From Bacteroides mediterraneensis (GTDB lineage Bacteria; Bacteroidota; Bacteroidia; Bacteroidales; Bacteroidaceae), in contig NZ_LT635783.1 of NCBI RefSeq assembly GCF_900128455.1, positions 2,381,935-2,445,934 of the forward strand: 64,000 bases of DNA. Reading direction: 5' to 3'. This document shows positions 37,221 through 46,699 of the stretch, one piece after another. Position 1 is the first letter of the stretch, and the number at the start of each line of letters is the position of its first letter. A program made the translations under genes and the position numbers. The notes beneath the pieces were generated by a model. That model saw only the letters and a list, made by a program, of their open reading frames with translations, made no database searches and was not told the origin of the DNA.

Positions 37221-37916
37221 ATGAACAAGAAACGGATATTCAAATACCTTCGTAACCTGATTATTTTCTTTTTCGCCTCTACCCTTCTTTCGGTGGTTGC
37301 TCTCCGGTTTATTCCTGTCTACATTACCCCGCTAATGGTGATACGCAGCGTAGAACAACTGGCAAAAGGAGAAAAACCGGTCATGAAACACCGCTGGGTG
37401 CCGAAAGAAAAAATATCACATCATCTCCCCATGGCGGTCATCGCATCGGAAGACAACCGCTTTGCAAGCCATAACGGCTTCGACTTCAAGGAAATCAGCA
37501 AGGCGATGGAAGAAAACAAAAAACGGAAAAAAGCCAGGGGGGCCAGCACCATCAGCCAGCAAACAGCCAAAAATGTATTCTTATGGCCATCCTCATCGTG
37601 GGTAAGAAAAGGATTCGAAGTGTATTTTACGGTACTGATTGAACTCATCTGGGACAAAGAAAGAATTATGGAGGTGTACCTGAACTCCATCGAAATGGGA
37701 GACGGTATCTATGGAGCGGAAGCAGTAGCCAAAGCCCACTTCCACACCACGGCCGCTAAACTGACCCGCAAGCAGTGCGCACTTATTGCAGCCAGCCTCC
37801 CCAATCCCCGGAAATTCAATTCCGGAAATCCCAGCCCCTACATGTACAAGCGACAGCGTAAAATCATGTATCTGATGAAATGTGTCCCCACTTTCCCTGC
37901 ACCTGAAAAACAATAA
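37221..37916 (+). CDS. mtgA: Monofunctional peptidoglycan transglycosylase
   Basis: The 231-aa protein has one N-terminal membrane helix (about residues 12-33) followed by a GT51 domain with [14 protein letters not shown] (catalytic Glu in the first motif), [12 protein letters not shown] and [15 protein letters not shown]. There is no transpeptidase domain. It extends glycan strands from lipid II. It is a second GT51 enzyme within 5 kb of PBP1A. It converges on the channel gene with only four bases between stops. Confidence 0.92.
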   Translation: MNKKRIFKYLRNLIIFFFASTLLSVVALRFIPVYITPLMVIRSVEQLAKGEKPVMKHRWVPKEKISHHLPMAVIASEDNRFASHNGFDFKEISKAMEENKKRKKARGASTISQQTAKNVFLWPSSSWVRKGFEVYFTVLIELIWDKERIMEVYLNSIEMGDGIYGAEAVAKAHFHTTAAKLTRKQCALIAASLPNPRKFNSGNPSPYMYKRQRKIMYLMKCVPTFPAPEKQ

Positions 37917-37920
37917 GGCA

Positions 37921-38559
37921 TCAGGGATTCTCGGGGTCCCCCTTCAGAATGGGAAGAGTTATCTTGTATTTCACCGCAAGGATACGGGTGAAAAACACCG
38001 TGAGCCCTCCAATAATCTGGGAAAGAACCGACTCCACACCCAGCATCAGGCAAATCCAATACACCAGCCCACCGATTACGCAAGCCATAGCATAGATTTC
38101 CTTACGGAAAATCAAAGGAATCTCGTTGATAAAGATATCACGCAGCACTCCACCGGCAGCTCCTGTAATGCTTCCCATGATGATAGCAATCCAGAAAGGA
38201 TATCCCAAGGTATAAGCTTTGCTGAAGCCTACGATGGTGAACAATGCCAGCCCGATGGTATCGAACAAGAAAAAGGTATTGTTCAAACGAATGACATACT
38301 TTCCAAATAGAATTACAAAAAACATGGCAAACGCCGTACAAATCAAATACATTGGATCGGTCATCCATGCAGGGGTCACATCCAGTAAAAGATCACGGAT
38401 GGTTCCTCCCCCAATGGCCGTAGCCAACCCCACCACATAGGCGCCAAACCAGTCAAAACGTTTGGCCGATGCAAGCCGAATGCCACTAATGGCAAACGCG
38501 AATGTCCCCACAAAATCCAGAATCGTTACAAACGAAGGTATCTGAAGAAAAGTTTCCAT
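37921..38559 (-). CDS. TRIC-type cation channel family protein (YicG/UPF0126)
   Basis: The 212-aa membrane protein is built from two similar three-helix UPF0126 repeats with a seventh helix. The signature GTFAFAISGIRLA and the paired glycine motifs GGGTIRDLLL and AGGVLRDIF are clear. Family members form trimeric K+-selective channels in prokaryotes. ATG 38559 was preferred over an in-frame TTG at 38565. The gene lies a few bases after the DUF3078 gene on the same strand. Confidence 0.85.
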   Translation of the reverse strand: METFLQIPSFVTILDFVGTFAFAISGIRLASAKRFDWFGAYVVGLATAIGGGTIRDLLLDVTPAWMTDPMYLICTAFAMFFVILFGKYVIRLNNTFFLFDTIGLALFTIVGFSKAYTLGYPFWIAIIMGSITGAAGGVLRDIFINEIPLIFRKEIYAMACVIGGLVYWICLMLGVESVLSQIIGGLTVFFTRILAVKYKITLPILKGDPENP

Positions 38560-38569
38560 AGTCAATGTT

Positions 38570-40039
38570 TCACCAAGTATAACTCAAACCAAAGCTAAGC
38601 AATTCCTGCAGCTGAAAATAACTGTCGCCCACTTCCCGTGACACTCCATCATCGAAACGGCCGTGCACGAACAATTTAGTAGAAAGATACTTATTAATAG
38701 AGAATGTAAAGGTATTTTCCCATTCGGCCAACACCTTCTCATAATTTGTGGTGTAAGAAAAACGAGATTCCCACATCAGCATGGAGAAGACCTTCCATTT
38801 CAACGTAGACTCCAGACGGGAACCCCATACACTTTCCCGTTTATGTCCGGCCTCAATGTTGAACTTAGTCGGGTCTACTCTATCACTGGCCACACTATAT
38901 AAAGTATAGTTGATTGGGTTGATCAACACAGACAGATTGCACACCCCATCCTTCACATACTTATAATCCATACCAAGACCGATATTCAATTCCGCCGGAG
39001 AGAAGAATGCAGACACCAGATTGTCGGAGTTGGTGTCATAATTAGAAAAGAACTGGGTCTTGAATTCAGCAGATAAAGTATAATACCAGGTACTGAAAGC
39101 TTTATAACCGAGTTTGGAGCTTAAACGTAACAAGTCATTATTAGCCTTGTAACTGTGTACCGTATCGGATGGTGCCGTCACGAATCCCAGTTTCCATTCA
39201 ATCTTATTTTCAAACTGAATACGTTGTCTGTCATCATAGTTTGCCTGCCAGGTAAATCCGGAAAGTAAAGATTTCGTACTTTCACCTCCTTTGTACCAGT
39301 TACCCGAAATATAATTCTGTGAGAACTGCAGATAACCGTTTCCACCCAATGTCCAGAAATTGGGCTTGATAACCAACAAATCCTTTTCTGTCACCTGATT
39401 GGGCAGTTCGTCATTCTGCATCATGTCGAGCAAGTTCTCCTTTCTCGGCTCATCCACCAGAATCTCGCCATAAATAGGCTTCAGGCCCTCCAGATTCTCT
39501 TCATTCTGCTTCACCAGTTTGGGATACTCCAAGTAAAAAGAAAGCAACTGGCGGTTCACGAACCTATCTACCTGCTGGGAATGACGTAAATCCTTCAGCT
39601 GAGGCAATTGCTTCTTCAACGTGTCTTCCTTTATAAAAGGTATTTCAGGTTTCCAATCTGAAATACTGAATGCTTGCTCAATGGGAGCTTCATAATAAGT
39701 AGCCGGCATGGACAACTTATAATAATCCGGATTCGGACGAATCCCTGTAATCAACAGATAAATGTCATCCCAACGTTCTAGCTGTGCATCGTAGTCCTTG
39801 CGAAAATTCTGCAGCATCTGCCAGAAATTAAGCACTTCCAAAGAAGGTACATTCTTTTTGGGGGAAGAAGCTATCACTTGTTTTCCCGCTTTAGCTGCCT
39901 TCGGGGTTGCTAAAGCCGGAGATGTCAGCTGAAGTGAATCCATCTCACTACGGATTGTATCCGAGGAAATCTCAATTTCTTGTGCCGCTAACCCACCACA
40001 CATCAGACACGACATCACGAATAAGCCTATTTTTCTCAT
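38570..40039 (-). CDS. DUF3078 outer-membrane-associated protein
   Basis: The 489-aa protein has a signal peptide (cut near GLAAQE), an N-terminal helical region and a C-terminal DUF3078 portion rich in aromatic strands, including FWTLGGNGYLQFSQNYISGNWYKGGE. The last residues (LSFGLSYTW) look like a barrel-end signal. DUF3078 proteins are common in Bacteroidetes and of unknown function. A -7 element at 40063-40070 supports the start. Confidence 0.8.
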   Translation of the reverse strand: MRKIGLFVMSCLMCGGLAAQEIEISSDTIRSEMDSLQLTSPALATPKAAKAGKQVIASSPKKNVPSLEVLNFWQMLQNFRKDYDAQLERWDDIYLLITGIRPNPDYYKLSMPATYYEAPIEQAFSISDWKPEIPFIKEDTLKKQLPQLKDLRHSQQVDRFVNRQLLSFYLEYPKLVKQNEENLEGLKPIYGEILVDEPRKENLLDMMQNDELPNQVTEKDLLVIKPNFWTLGGNGYLQFSQNYISGNWYKGGESTKSLLSGFTWQANYDDRQRIQFENKIEWKLGFVTAPSDTVHSYKANNDLLRLSSKLGYKAFSTWYYTLSAEFKTQFFSNYDTNSDNLVSAFFSPAELNIGLGMDYKYVKDGVCNLSVLINPINYTLYSVASDRVDPTKFNIEAGHKRESVWGSRLESTLKWKVFSMLMWESRFSYTTNYEKVLAEWENTFTFSINKYLSTKLFVHGRFDDGVSREVGDSYFQLQELLSFGLSYTW

Positions 40040-40062
40040 TTTACTTTACTCTTCATTTTGTG

Positions 40063-40070
40063 CAAAAGTA
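40063..40070 (-). promoter_or_regulatory. -7 element for the DUF3078 gene
   Basis: Read leftward, TACTTTTG matches TAnnTTTG, 23 bp before the gene start. Confidence 0.5.
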
Positions 40071-40214
40071 CGATTTTTTTCTAAAAGAACACCGTTTTTT
40101 CAACGAGTAATTATACAATAAACAAATTTCCTGCATCCTTTGTTTAAAAGACCCTGCCACTAGTCCAAAACCATGCGGATATTTCAACCAAAATAAGGTT
40201 TTACTCTCTCTGCC

Positions 40215-40245
40215 TTTGTGGGTTCAGCTTTTTTTCCTAATTTTG
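40215..40245 (+). promoter_or_regulatory. Promoter of pyrG
   Basis: TTTG (40215-40218), a 19-bp spacer and TAATTTTG (40238-40245) match the Bacteroides promoter, giving a leader of about 120 bases. Confidence 0.7.
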
Positions 40246-40266
40246 CAACTTTGAAGAAGTAGTTCT

Positions 40267-40297
40267 TCACGCTTGGAAGAAAATATGTTCCAAGTGA
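40267..40297 (+). promoter_or_regulatory. Hairpin in the pyrG leader
   Basis: TCAC-GC-TTGGAA (40267-40278) pairs with TTCCAAGTGA (40288-40297), leaving a two-base bulge, within about 20 bases of the predicted transcript start. There is no T tract after it. Possible role in CTP-responsive control or RNA stability. Confidence 0.45.
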
Positions 40298-40372
40298 CCC
40301 CGCAACCGTTTTCTGGAAGAAACAAGGAAGACGGACGGTTTTATTGGGATTTAATTTTTAAATATTCATATT

Positions 40373-41971
40373 GTGGCAGAAACAAAGTATATTTTCGTAA
40401 CAGGTGGTGTGGCCTCTTCACTGGGAAAAGGAATCATCTCATCATCTATCGGTAAGTTGCTGCAGGCCAGAGGCTACAGCGTAACCATCCAGAAGTTCGA
40501 CCCGTATATCAACATCGACCCGGGAACTCTGAACCCTTATGAACACGGAGAATGCTACGTAACCGTAGACGGACACGAAGCCGACCTCGACTTGGGACAC
40601 TATGAACGATTCCTGGGTATCCAGACCACCAAAGCCAACAACATTACTACCGGCCGTATCTACAAGAGTGTAATCGACAAGGAACGCCGGGGTGACTATC
40701 TGGGTAAGACCATCCAGATTATCCCTCACATCACCGATGAAATCAAGCGCAATGTCAAACTGCTGGGTAACAAGTACAAATTCGACTTTGTTATCACTGA
40801 AATCGGAGGAACAGTGGGTGATATCGAATCACTCCCTTATTTGGAAAGTATCCGCCAGCTGAAAAGGGAGCTGGGCAAAAACGCTTTGTGCGTACACCTT
40901 ACCTACGTGCCTTATCTGGCTGCCGCCGGAGAGCTGAAGACCAAGCCGACCCAGCACTCTGTCAAGGAACTCCAGTCAGTAGGTATCCAGCCGGACATTC
41001 TGGTGTTGCGTACCGAACACGAACTGAGCACAAACCTGCGCAAGAAAGTCGCTTTGTTCTGTAACGTAGACGAAAGCGCCGTTATCCAGTCTATGGATAT
41101 GCCGACCATCTACGAAGTACCTTTGCGCATGCAGGAACAGAAGCTTGATGTCACCATTCTGGAAAAGATGGGACTTCCGGTAGGCGAAACCCCGACCCTC
41201 GGCCCGTGGAGAGACTTCCTGAACCGCCGTCACAATGCCACTGAAAAGGTAAAAATCGGCCTGGTAGGGAAATACGATTTGCAGGACGCCTACAAATCTA
41301 TCCTCGAAGCCCTTTCACAGGCGGCTACCTACAACGACCGCAAGGCAGACATCCACTTCATCAACAGTGAGAACCTGACAGAAGAAAACATTGAAGAAAA
41401 GCTGAACGACATGGACGGAGTTATCATCTGTCCAGGATTCGGCCAGCGCGGTATCGAAGGTAAATTCATCGCCATCAAATATTGCCGTACACACAATGTG
41501 CCGACCTTCGGAATCTGTCTGGGTATGCAGTGCATGGCCATCGAATTTGCCCGCGATGTACTGGGTTATGCCGATGCCAACAGCCGCGAGATGGACGAAA
41601 AGACTCCGCACAATGTCATCGACATCATGGAGGAACAGAAATCCATCACCAACATGGGAGGTACCATGCGTCTGGGAGCTTACGAGTGCGTCATCGACCC
41701 GACTTCCAAAACCTATCAGGCTTACCAGAGCGAGCACATTCAGGAACGCCACCGTCATCGCTACGAATTCAACAACAGCTACAAGGAAGAATTCGAAAAG
41801 GCCGGCATGAAGTGCGTAGGTATCAATCCGGAATCAGACCTGGTGGAAATCATCGAAATCCCGACCCTGAAATGGTTCATCGGTACACAATTCCATCCGG
41901 AATACAGCAGTACGGTACTGAAACCCCATCCGTTGTTCCTGTCCTTCATCAAGGCAGCCATCAACAAGTAA
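40373..41971 (+). CDS. pyrG: CTP synthase
   Basis: The 532-aa protein has an N-terminal synthetase domain (YIFVTGGVASSLGKG; QKFDPYINIDPGT) and a C-terminal glutamine amidotransferase domain with nucleophile Cys382 in FGICLGMQ and a GTQFHPE motif. It converts UTP to CTP with ATP and glutamine. The start is a GTG (40373), which gives the conserved family N-terminus; no in-frame ATG is near. yidC follows 29 bp later, probably on the same transcript. Confidence 0.96.
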   Translation: MAETKYIFVTGGVASSLGKGIISSSIGKLLQARGYSVTIQKFDPYINIDPGTLNPYEHGECYVTVDGHEADLDLGHYERFLGIQTTKANNITTGRIYKSVIDKERRGDYLGKTIQIIPHITDEIKRNVKLLGNKYKFDFVITEIGGTVGDIESLPYLESIRQLKRELGKNALCVHLTYVPYLAAAGELKTKPTQHSVKELQSVGIQPDILVLRTEHELSTNLRKKVALFCNVDESAVIQSMDMPTIYEVPLRMQEQKLDVTILEKMGLPVGETPTLGPWRDFLNRRHNATEKVKIGLVGKYDLQDAYKSILEALSQAATYNDRKADIHFINSENLTEENIEEKLNDMDGVIICPGFGQRGIEGKFIAIKYCRTHNVPTFGICLGMQCMAIEFARDVLGYADANSREMDEKTPHNVIDIMEEQKSITNMGGTMRLGAYECVIDPTSKTYQAYQSEHIQERHRHRYEFNNSYKEEFEKAGMKCVGINPESDLVEIIEIPTLKWFIGTQFHPEYSSTVLKPHPLFLSFIKAAINK

Positions 41972-42000
41972 GTCAAAAATAACATTGTAAAAAAACAGAA

Positions 42001-43857
42001 ATGGACAAAAACACGTTAGTGGGCTTTGTCCTGATTGGAGCGGTAATTGTAGGTTTTGGTATCTACAACCGCCCCAGCCAGGAAGAAAGAGCACGCGCAC
42101 AGCACTATCAAGACTCTATCCAGCAGGTCATCAAGCAACAGCAGGAAGTACAGGAGAAAAAGGCCGCGGCAGCCGTAGAAGCTGCACGCCCGGACAGTTC
42201 CTCCCTCTTCTTCCAGTCTGCACAAGGTACGGAACAGTTCACCGTACTGGAAAACGACTTGGTGCAGCTGACCTTCTCCAACAAAGGCGGACGGGTAAGC
42301 AAGGCCTTGTTGAAAGAGTATAAAGACCAGAAGAAACAGCCGCTCGTTCTTTTCGACGGCAAAGATGCTTCCATGAATTTCGGCTTCGAAGGAAAAGGAG
42401 AAAACATCCTGAGCGACCAGATGTATTTCGAGGCAACCAACGTGACCGACTCCACCGTGACCATGCGGTTGAATGCGGCCAACGGCGGACACTTGGATTT
42501 CAACTACCGCTTGCTGCCGAATTCCTACATGGTAGACTTCACCATCCAGGCCAGCGGCTTGCAGAATTTCTTCTCTCCTTCCACCAAGACGATGAGCATC
42601 GAATGGAAACAGCGGGCCCGCCAGATGGAGAAAGGCTACAACTTCGAACAGCGTTACACCTCGCTGACCTATAAGCCGGTGGACGACAGCTTCGACTACC
42701 TGAGCGAGACAAAGGATGCCAAAGAAACCATTCCGGAAGCTCTCGACTGGGTAGCCTTCAAGAACCAGTATTTCTCTTGCGTCTTCATGGCCGAGCAGAA
42801 CTTCGACAATGCTACCCTCGAATCCAAGATGGAACAGCAAGGCAGCGGTTATATGAAAAACTATACTGCCGACATGAAAACGGCTTTCGACCCGACGGGT
42901 GCCAAGGCCTCACACCTGCAGTTCTATTTCGGTCCGAATCACTTCAAGACTTTGCTTGCCAGCAACGACTTGAGCTTTAAGGACAAAGACCAGGAACTGG
43001 AAGATTTGGTCTACCTGGGATGGCCGATTATCCGACTCATCAACCGCTGGTTTACCATCAACCTGTTCGACTGGTTGTCGGGTTGGGGACTGAGCATGGG
43101 TATGGTAATCCTGCTCATGACCATCATCGTCAAGGTACTGGTACTTCCCACTACCTGGAAGTCCTTTATTTCCTCGGCCAAGATGCGAGCCCTGAAACCG
43201 TATGTGGACAAAATCAATGCCAAATATCCGAAACAGGAAGATGCCCTGAAAAAACAGCAGGAAACCATGGCCCTCTACCGACAGTACAATGTCAGCCCGA
43301 TGGGAGGCTGTCTGCCGATGCTGTTGCAGACACCGGTGTTCATGGCTCTCTTCTTCTTCGTGCCGAATGCCATCGAGCTTCGCCAGCAAGGATTCCTGTG
43401 GGCAACCGACCTCTCGGCATACGATGACCTGATTAGCTGGAGCTACCACATTCCGTTGCTGGGTAACCACCTGAGCTTGTTCTGTCTGTTGTTCAGCATC
43501 ACCACAGTCTTGAACCAGATTATCATGATGAAGCAGCAGGACATGGGCAACAACCCGCAGATGGCTGCCATGAAATGGATGATGTACATCATGCCCGTGA
43601 TGTTCTTCTTCATCTTCAACGACTATGCATCGGGATTGAGCTACTACTACTTCATCTCCGGTCTGATTGGTATCATCACCATGTGGATTATGCGCCGTAT
43701 GACCGACGAGAAAAAACTGCTCGCCCAGCTGGAAGCCAACAAGAAGGAACCTTCACAGCAGAAAGCCAGCGGACTGATGGCCAAACTGGAAGCCCTGCAG
43801 AAAGAACAGGAACGCTTGCAGAAAGAACGTCAGGAGCACCTGAACAAGAAGAAATAA
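42001..43857 (+). CDS. yidC: Membrane protein insertase YidC
   Basis: The 618-aa protein has an N-terminal helix (LVGFVLIGAVIVGFGIY), a large periplasmic domain (about residues 60-345) and the conserved five-helix insertase core (about residues 355-565) with SPMGGCLPMLLQTPVFMALF and NDYASGLSYYYF. A basic, coiled C-terminal tail follows. It inserts and folds inner-membrane proteins, alone or with SecYEG. Confidence 0.96.
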   Translation: MDKNTLVGFVLIGAVIVGFGIYNRPSQEERARAQHYQDSIQQVIKQQQEVQEKKAAAAVEAARPDSSSLFFQSAQGTEQFTVLENDLVQLTFSNKGGRVSKALLKEYKDQKKQPLVLFDGKDASMNFGFEGKGENILSDQMYFEATNVTDSTVTMRLNAANGGHLDFNYRLLPNSYMVDFTIQASGLQNFFSPSTKTMSIEWKQRARQMEKGYNFEQRYTSLTYKPVDDSFDYLSETKDAKETIPEALDWVAFKNQYFSCVFMAEQNFDNATLESKMEQQGSGYMKNYTADMKTAFDPTGAKASHLQFYFGPNHFKTLLASNDLSFKDKDQELEDLVYLGWPIIRLINRWFTINLFDWLSGWGLSMGMVILLMTIIVKVLVLPTTWKSFISSAKMRALKPYVDKINAKYPKQEDALKKQQETMALYRQYNVSPMGGCLPMLLQTPVFMALFFFVPNAIELRQQGFLWATDLSAYDDLISWSYHIPLLGNHLSLFCLLFSITTVLNQIIMMKQQDMGNNPQMAAMKWMMYIMPVMFFFIFNDYASGLSYYYFISGLIGIITMWIMRRMTDEKKLLAQLEANKKEPSQQKASGLMAKLEALQKEQERLQKERQEHLNKKK

Positions 43858-43878
43858 AAACGCCCCGAAAGGGAACAG

Positions 43879-43925
43879 AAAGAGCGGAACAGAAAGGCAA
43901 TCGAAGGCCTTTCGTTCCGCTCTTT
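43879..43925 (+). terminator. Terminator after yidC
   Basis: A long stem (43879-43898 with 43906-43925, one small mismatch region) ends in a T-rich run. Confidence 0.88.
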
Positions 43926-43959
43926 TTCTTTTCGCCTTCTCTTTTTCCATTTATTATCT

Positions 43960-43967
43960 TACCTTTG
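43960..43967 (+). promoter_or_regulatory. -7 element for the S9 peptidase gene
   Basis: TACCTTTG matches TAnnTTTG, 54 bp before the gene start. Confidence 0.5.
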
Positions 43968-44021
43968 CACGACGGAAACGCGTACAAAGACTCGCATACT
44001 CTAAAAATTAAAAATAAAAAC

Positions 44022-46130
44022 ATGAAGAAAACAGATTTAATGAACATGACTGCGGCCGTGCTGATGGCCTCGGCTCCGATGGCTGCCATACAGGCGGAAG
44101 GAAGCGACGCACCTTTCATCGGCAAGCAGGAAATCACCGTGAAAGACGGACGAATGACCCCGGAAACCCTGTGGGCCATGGGACGTATCGGAAGTTCCTG
44201 TGTGTCTCCCGACGGAAAGAAGATTGCTTACACCGTATCTTACTACAGTGTAAAACTGAACAAGGGCCACCAGGTCATCTACGTGATGAACGCCGACGGT
44301 TCTGACAACAAACTGCTGACCACCTCTGCCGACAGCGAAGGCGAACCGGCATGGATCAAAGGCGGAAGCAAACTGGCTTTTATCACAAAAGGACAGATTT
44401 GGGAAATGAATCCCGACGGCACCGGACGCCAGCAACTCTCTGACTATGCAGGCGGCATCGACGGATTCAAGTTCTCTCCCGACGGCACCAAGGTGCTTTT
44501 CATCTCACAAGTAAAATATGGCGAACGTACCGCCGACAAATACCCCGACCTGGACAAAGCCAGCGGAAAAGTCATCGACGACCTGATGTACAAGCACTGG
44601 GATGAATGGGTAGAAACCGTTCCCCATCCGTTCGTGGCTTCCTTTACTGACAATAAAGTAGGTGAAGCCACCGACATCCTGGCCGGTGAACCCTACGAAT
44701 CGCCGATGAAACCTTTCGGCGGCATCGAACAGCTCGCATGGAGCCCCGACTCCAAGTCTGTGGCCTACACCTGCCGCAAAAAGACCGGAAAGGATTATGC
44801 CGTATCCACCGATTCGGACATCTATATATACAATGTGGAAACCAAGCAGACCCGTAACCTCTGCAAGGAAGATGCCACCGACAAGAACATGGGTTACGAC
44901 ACTAACCCGCAGTTCTCTCCCGATGGAAAGAACATCGCCTGGCAAAGCATGGAACGCGACGGATACGAAAGCGACCGCAACCGTCTCTGCGTGATGGACC
45001 TGAACAGCGGAAAGAAAATCTACGTGACCGAAGCCTTCCAGTCGGGCGTGGACAGTTACTGCTGGGCACCCGACAACAAGACCCTCTACTTCACAGGCGT
45101 ATGGCATGCCACCAGCATGATTCACAGCACCAACCTGAAAGGGGAAGTGAAACAGCTCACCGACGGCATGTATGACTATGCTTCCGTGGCCATGCTGAAC
45201 GACAAGCAACTGCTCACCACCCGCCACTCCCTGAGCGAAGCCGACGAACTGTTTACGGTCGATCTGAAAAAGAAAAACGAGGTGACCCGTATCACAAAAG
45301 AAAACGACCACATCTTCAGCCAGCTGAAACTGGGCAAGGTTGAACCCCGCTGGACCAAGACCGTCGACGGAAAAGACATGCTCTCTTGGGTAGTTTATCC
45401 GATTAACTTCGACCCGAACAAGAAATACCCCACCCTCCTGTTCTGTGAAGGAGGACCGCAAAGCCCCGTCAGCCAGTTCTGGAGTTACCGTTGGAACTTG
45501 CAGATCATGGCCGCCAACGACTACATCATCATTGCCCCCAACCGTCGCGGACTGCCGGGATTCGGTATGGAATGGCTGGAAGAAATCAGCACCAACTATG
45601 GCGGCCACTGCATGGACGACTACCTGAGCGCCATCGATGACATCGCCAAGGAACCCTATGTGGACAAAGACCGTCTGGGATGCGTGGGAGCCAGCTTCGG
45701 AGGCTACTCAGTATACTGGCTGGCCGGACACCACAACAAGCGCTTCAAAGCCTTCATTGCCCACGATGGTTTCTTCAACATGGAACAGCAATACCTCGAA
45801 ACCGAGGAACTCTGGTTCACCAACTGGGATTTGGGTGGTCCGTACTGGGACAAGAGCAACCCGGCCGTACAGCGCAGCTACGCCAACTCTCCCCATCTGT
45901 TCGTAGACAAATGGGACACTCCGATTCTCTGCATCCACGGCGAGAAAGACTACCGTATCCTGGCTTCACAGGGAATGGCTGCCTTCAACGCCGCCAAGCT
46001 GAGAGGTATCCCTGCCGAACTGCTGATTTTCCCGGACGAAAACCACTGGGTGTTGAAACCACAGAACGGTATCCTCTGGCAACGCACCTTCTTCAACTGG
46101 CTTGACCGCTGGCTGAAACCGCAGAAATAA
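44022..46130 (+). CDS. S9-family prolyl oligopeptidase-like peptidase (DPP5/S9C-like)
   Basis: The 702-aa protein has a signal peptide (cut near AIQA), a beta-propeller domain with several WSPDSK/FSPDGK blades, and a C-terminal alpha/beta hydrolase domain with Ser558 in GASFGGYS, Asp643 in GEKDYR and His675 in ENHWV. It is a periplasmic dipeptidyl/acylaminoacyl peptidase that trims peptides for uptake. ATG 44022 gives the signal peptide; the open frame further upstream overlaps yidC and the terminator and is rejected. Confidence 0.93.
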   Translation: MKKTDLMNMTAAVLMASAPMAAIQAEGSDAPFIGKQEITVKDGRMTPETLWAMGRIGSSCVSPDGKKIAYTVSYYSVKLNKGHQVIYVMNADGSDNKLLTTSADSEGEPAWIKGGSKLAFITKGQIWEMNPDGTGRQQLSDYAGGIDGFKFSPDGTKVLFISQVKYGERTADKYPDLDKASGKVIDDLMYKHWDEWVETVPHPFVASFTDNKVGEATDILAGEPYESPMKPFGGIEQLAWSPDSKSVAYTCRKKTGKDYAVSTDSDIYIYNVETKQTRNLCKEDATDKNMGYDTNPQFSPDGKNIAWQSMERDGYESDRNRLCVMDLNSGKKIYVTEAFQSGVDSYCWAPDNKTLYFTGVWHATSMIHSTNLKGEVKQLTDGMYDYASVAMLNDKQLLTTRHSLSEADELFTVDLKKKNEVTRITKENDHIFSQLKLGKVEPRWTKTVDGKDMLSWVVYPINFDPNKKYPTLLFCEGGPQSPVSQFWSYRWNLQIMAANDYIIIAPNRRGLPGFGMEWLEEISTNYGGHCMDDYLSAIDDIAKEPYVDKDRLGCVGASFGGYSVYWLAGHHNKRFKAFIAHDGFFNMEQQYLETEELWFTNWDLGGPYWDKSNPAVQRSYANSPHLFVDKWDTPILCIHGEKDYRILASQGMAAFNAAKLRGIPAELLIFPDENHWVLKPQNGILWQRTFFNWLDRWLKPQK

Positions 46131-46202
46131 GCCCTAAAACCTTTCCGGATACCTTTTTTACGGCGTTTTTTCCCTGAAATACGCAAAAAAGAGGTGTCCG
46201 GA

Positions 46203-46234
46203 TTTGCATATTAAAATAAAAAGCCCTACCTTTG
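46203..46234 (+). promoter_or_regulatory. Promoter of the tRNA-Pro pair
   Basis: TTTG (46203-46206), a 20-bp spacer and TACCTTTG (46227-46234), 23 bp before the first tRNA. Confidence 0.65.
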
Positions 46235-46257
46235 CATCGCTTTTGAGAAAGACACTT

Positions 46258-46332
46258 CGGGGTGTAGCGCAGTCCGGTTAGCGCACCTGCTTTGGGAGCA
46301 GGGGGTCGTGGGTTCGAATCCCGCTACCCCGA
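46258..46332 (+). tRNA. tRNA-Pro (UGG)
   Basis: A complete 75-base cloverleaf: acceptor CGGGGTG/TACCCCG, anticodon arm CCTGC-TTTGGGA-GCAGG with anticodon TGG, and T arm GTGGG-TTCGAAT-CCCGC. CCA is not encoded. Confidence 0.95.
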
Positions 46333-46368
46333 CAGAAGTCAAGAAAAGTAAAAGTTATTACAAACGTT

Positions 46369-46443
46369 CGGGGTGTAGCGCAGTCCGGTTAGCGCACCTG
46401 CTTTGGGAGCAGGGGGTCGTGGGTTCGAATCCCGCTACCCCGA
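46369..46443 (+). tRNA. tRNA-Pro (UGG), identical second copy
   Basis: Identical to the first copy over all 75 bases, 36 bases downstream. It is the last host feature before the prophage, so its 3' end is a possible attachment site, although this is not proven here. Confidence 0.95.
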
Positions 46444-46446
46444 CAG

Positions 46447-46490
46447 AAAAAAGGCAACTTATCCGATGTGATGAGCTGCCTTTCTTTTTT
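46447..46490 (+). terminator. Terminator after the tRNA pair
   Basis: AAAAAAGGCA (46447-46456) mirrors TGCCTTTCTTTTTT (46477-46490), with a T tract. Confidence 0.75.
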
Positions 46491-46667
46491 GAGGTTATTC
46501 GAGGATTTCCGAAGATACAAGCCGAAAAACGAATTGTAAGAATTAATCAAAACGTTTTGTGTTGTTTTTATATTTATTAATATAAAACAAAATGTGATTT
46601 TTCTATTAATAATAGATTTAAAAATATATTCCAGAAATTAATCAGAATTTAAATAGAGCTTAATAAA
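46491..46667. other. A+T-rich gap with palindromes, possible attachment region
   Basis: No gene is seen. It holds a perfect 12-bp palindrome CAAAACGTTTTG (46548-46559) and then a TTTTATATT/AATATAAAA dyad (about 46566-46587). Such sites near a tRNA and a recombinase could be integrase arm or core sites. Confidence 0.35.
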
Positions 46668-46699
46668 AAAGTGGTCTACAAATTAATGTAGACCACTTT
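46668..46699. terminator. Perfect inverted repeat overlapping the end of the small gene
   Basis: A 13-bp perfect stem (46668-46680 with 46687-46699) with A and T tracts acts as a terminator in both directions. It contains the stop codon of the small gene. Confidence 0.7.

Noticed and set aside
40273-40455. 60-codon frame across the pyrG leader
   Set aside because: It starts at a TTG within the leader hairpin and runs into pyrG in another frame.
43575-44021. Longer start for the S9 peptidase
   Set aside because: The extension overlaps yidC and a strong terminator; ATG 44022 gives a proper signal peptide.
46258-46443. Short repeat array or CRISPR
   Set aside because: The two 75-bp repeats are complete tRNA genes. 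No CRISPR-like array is present in the window.
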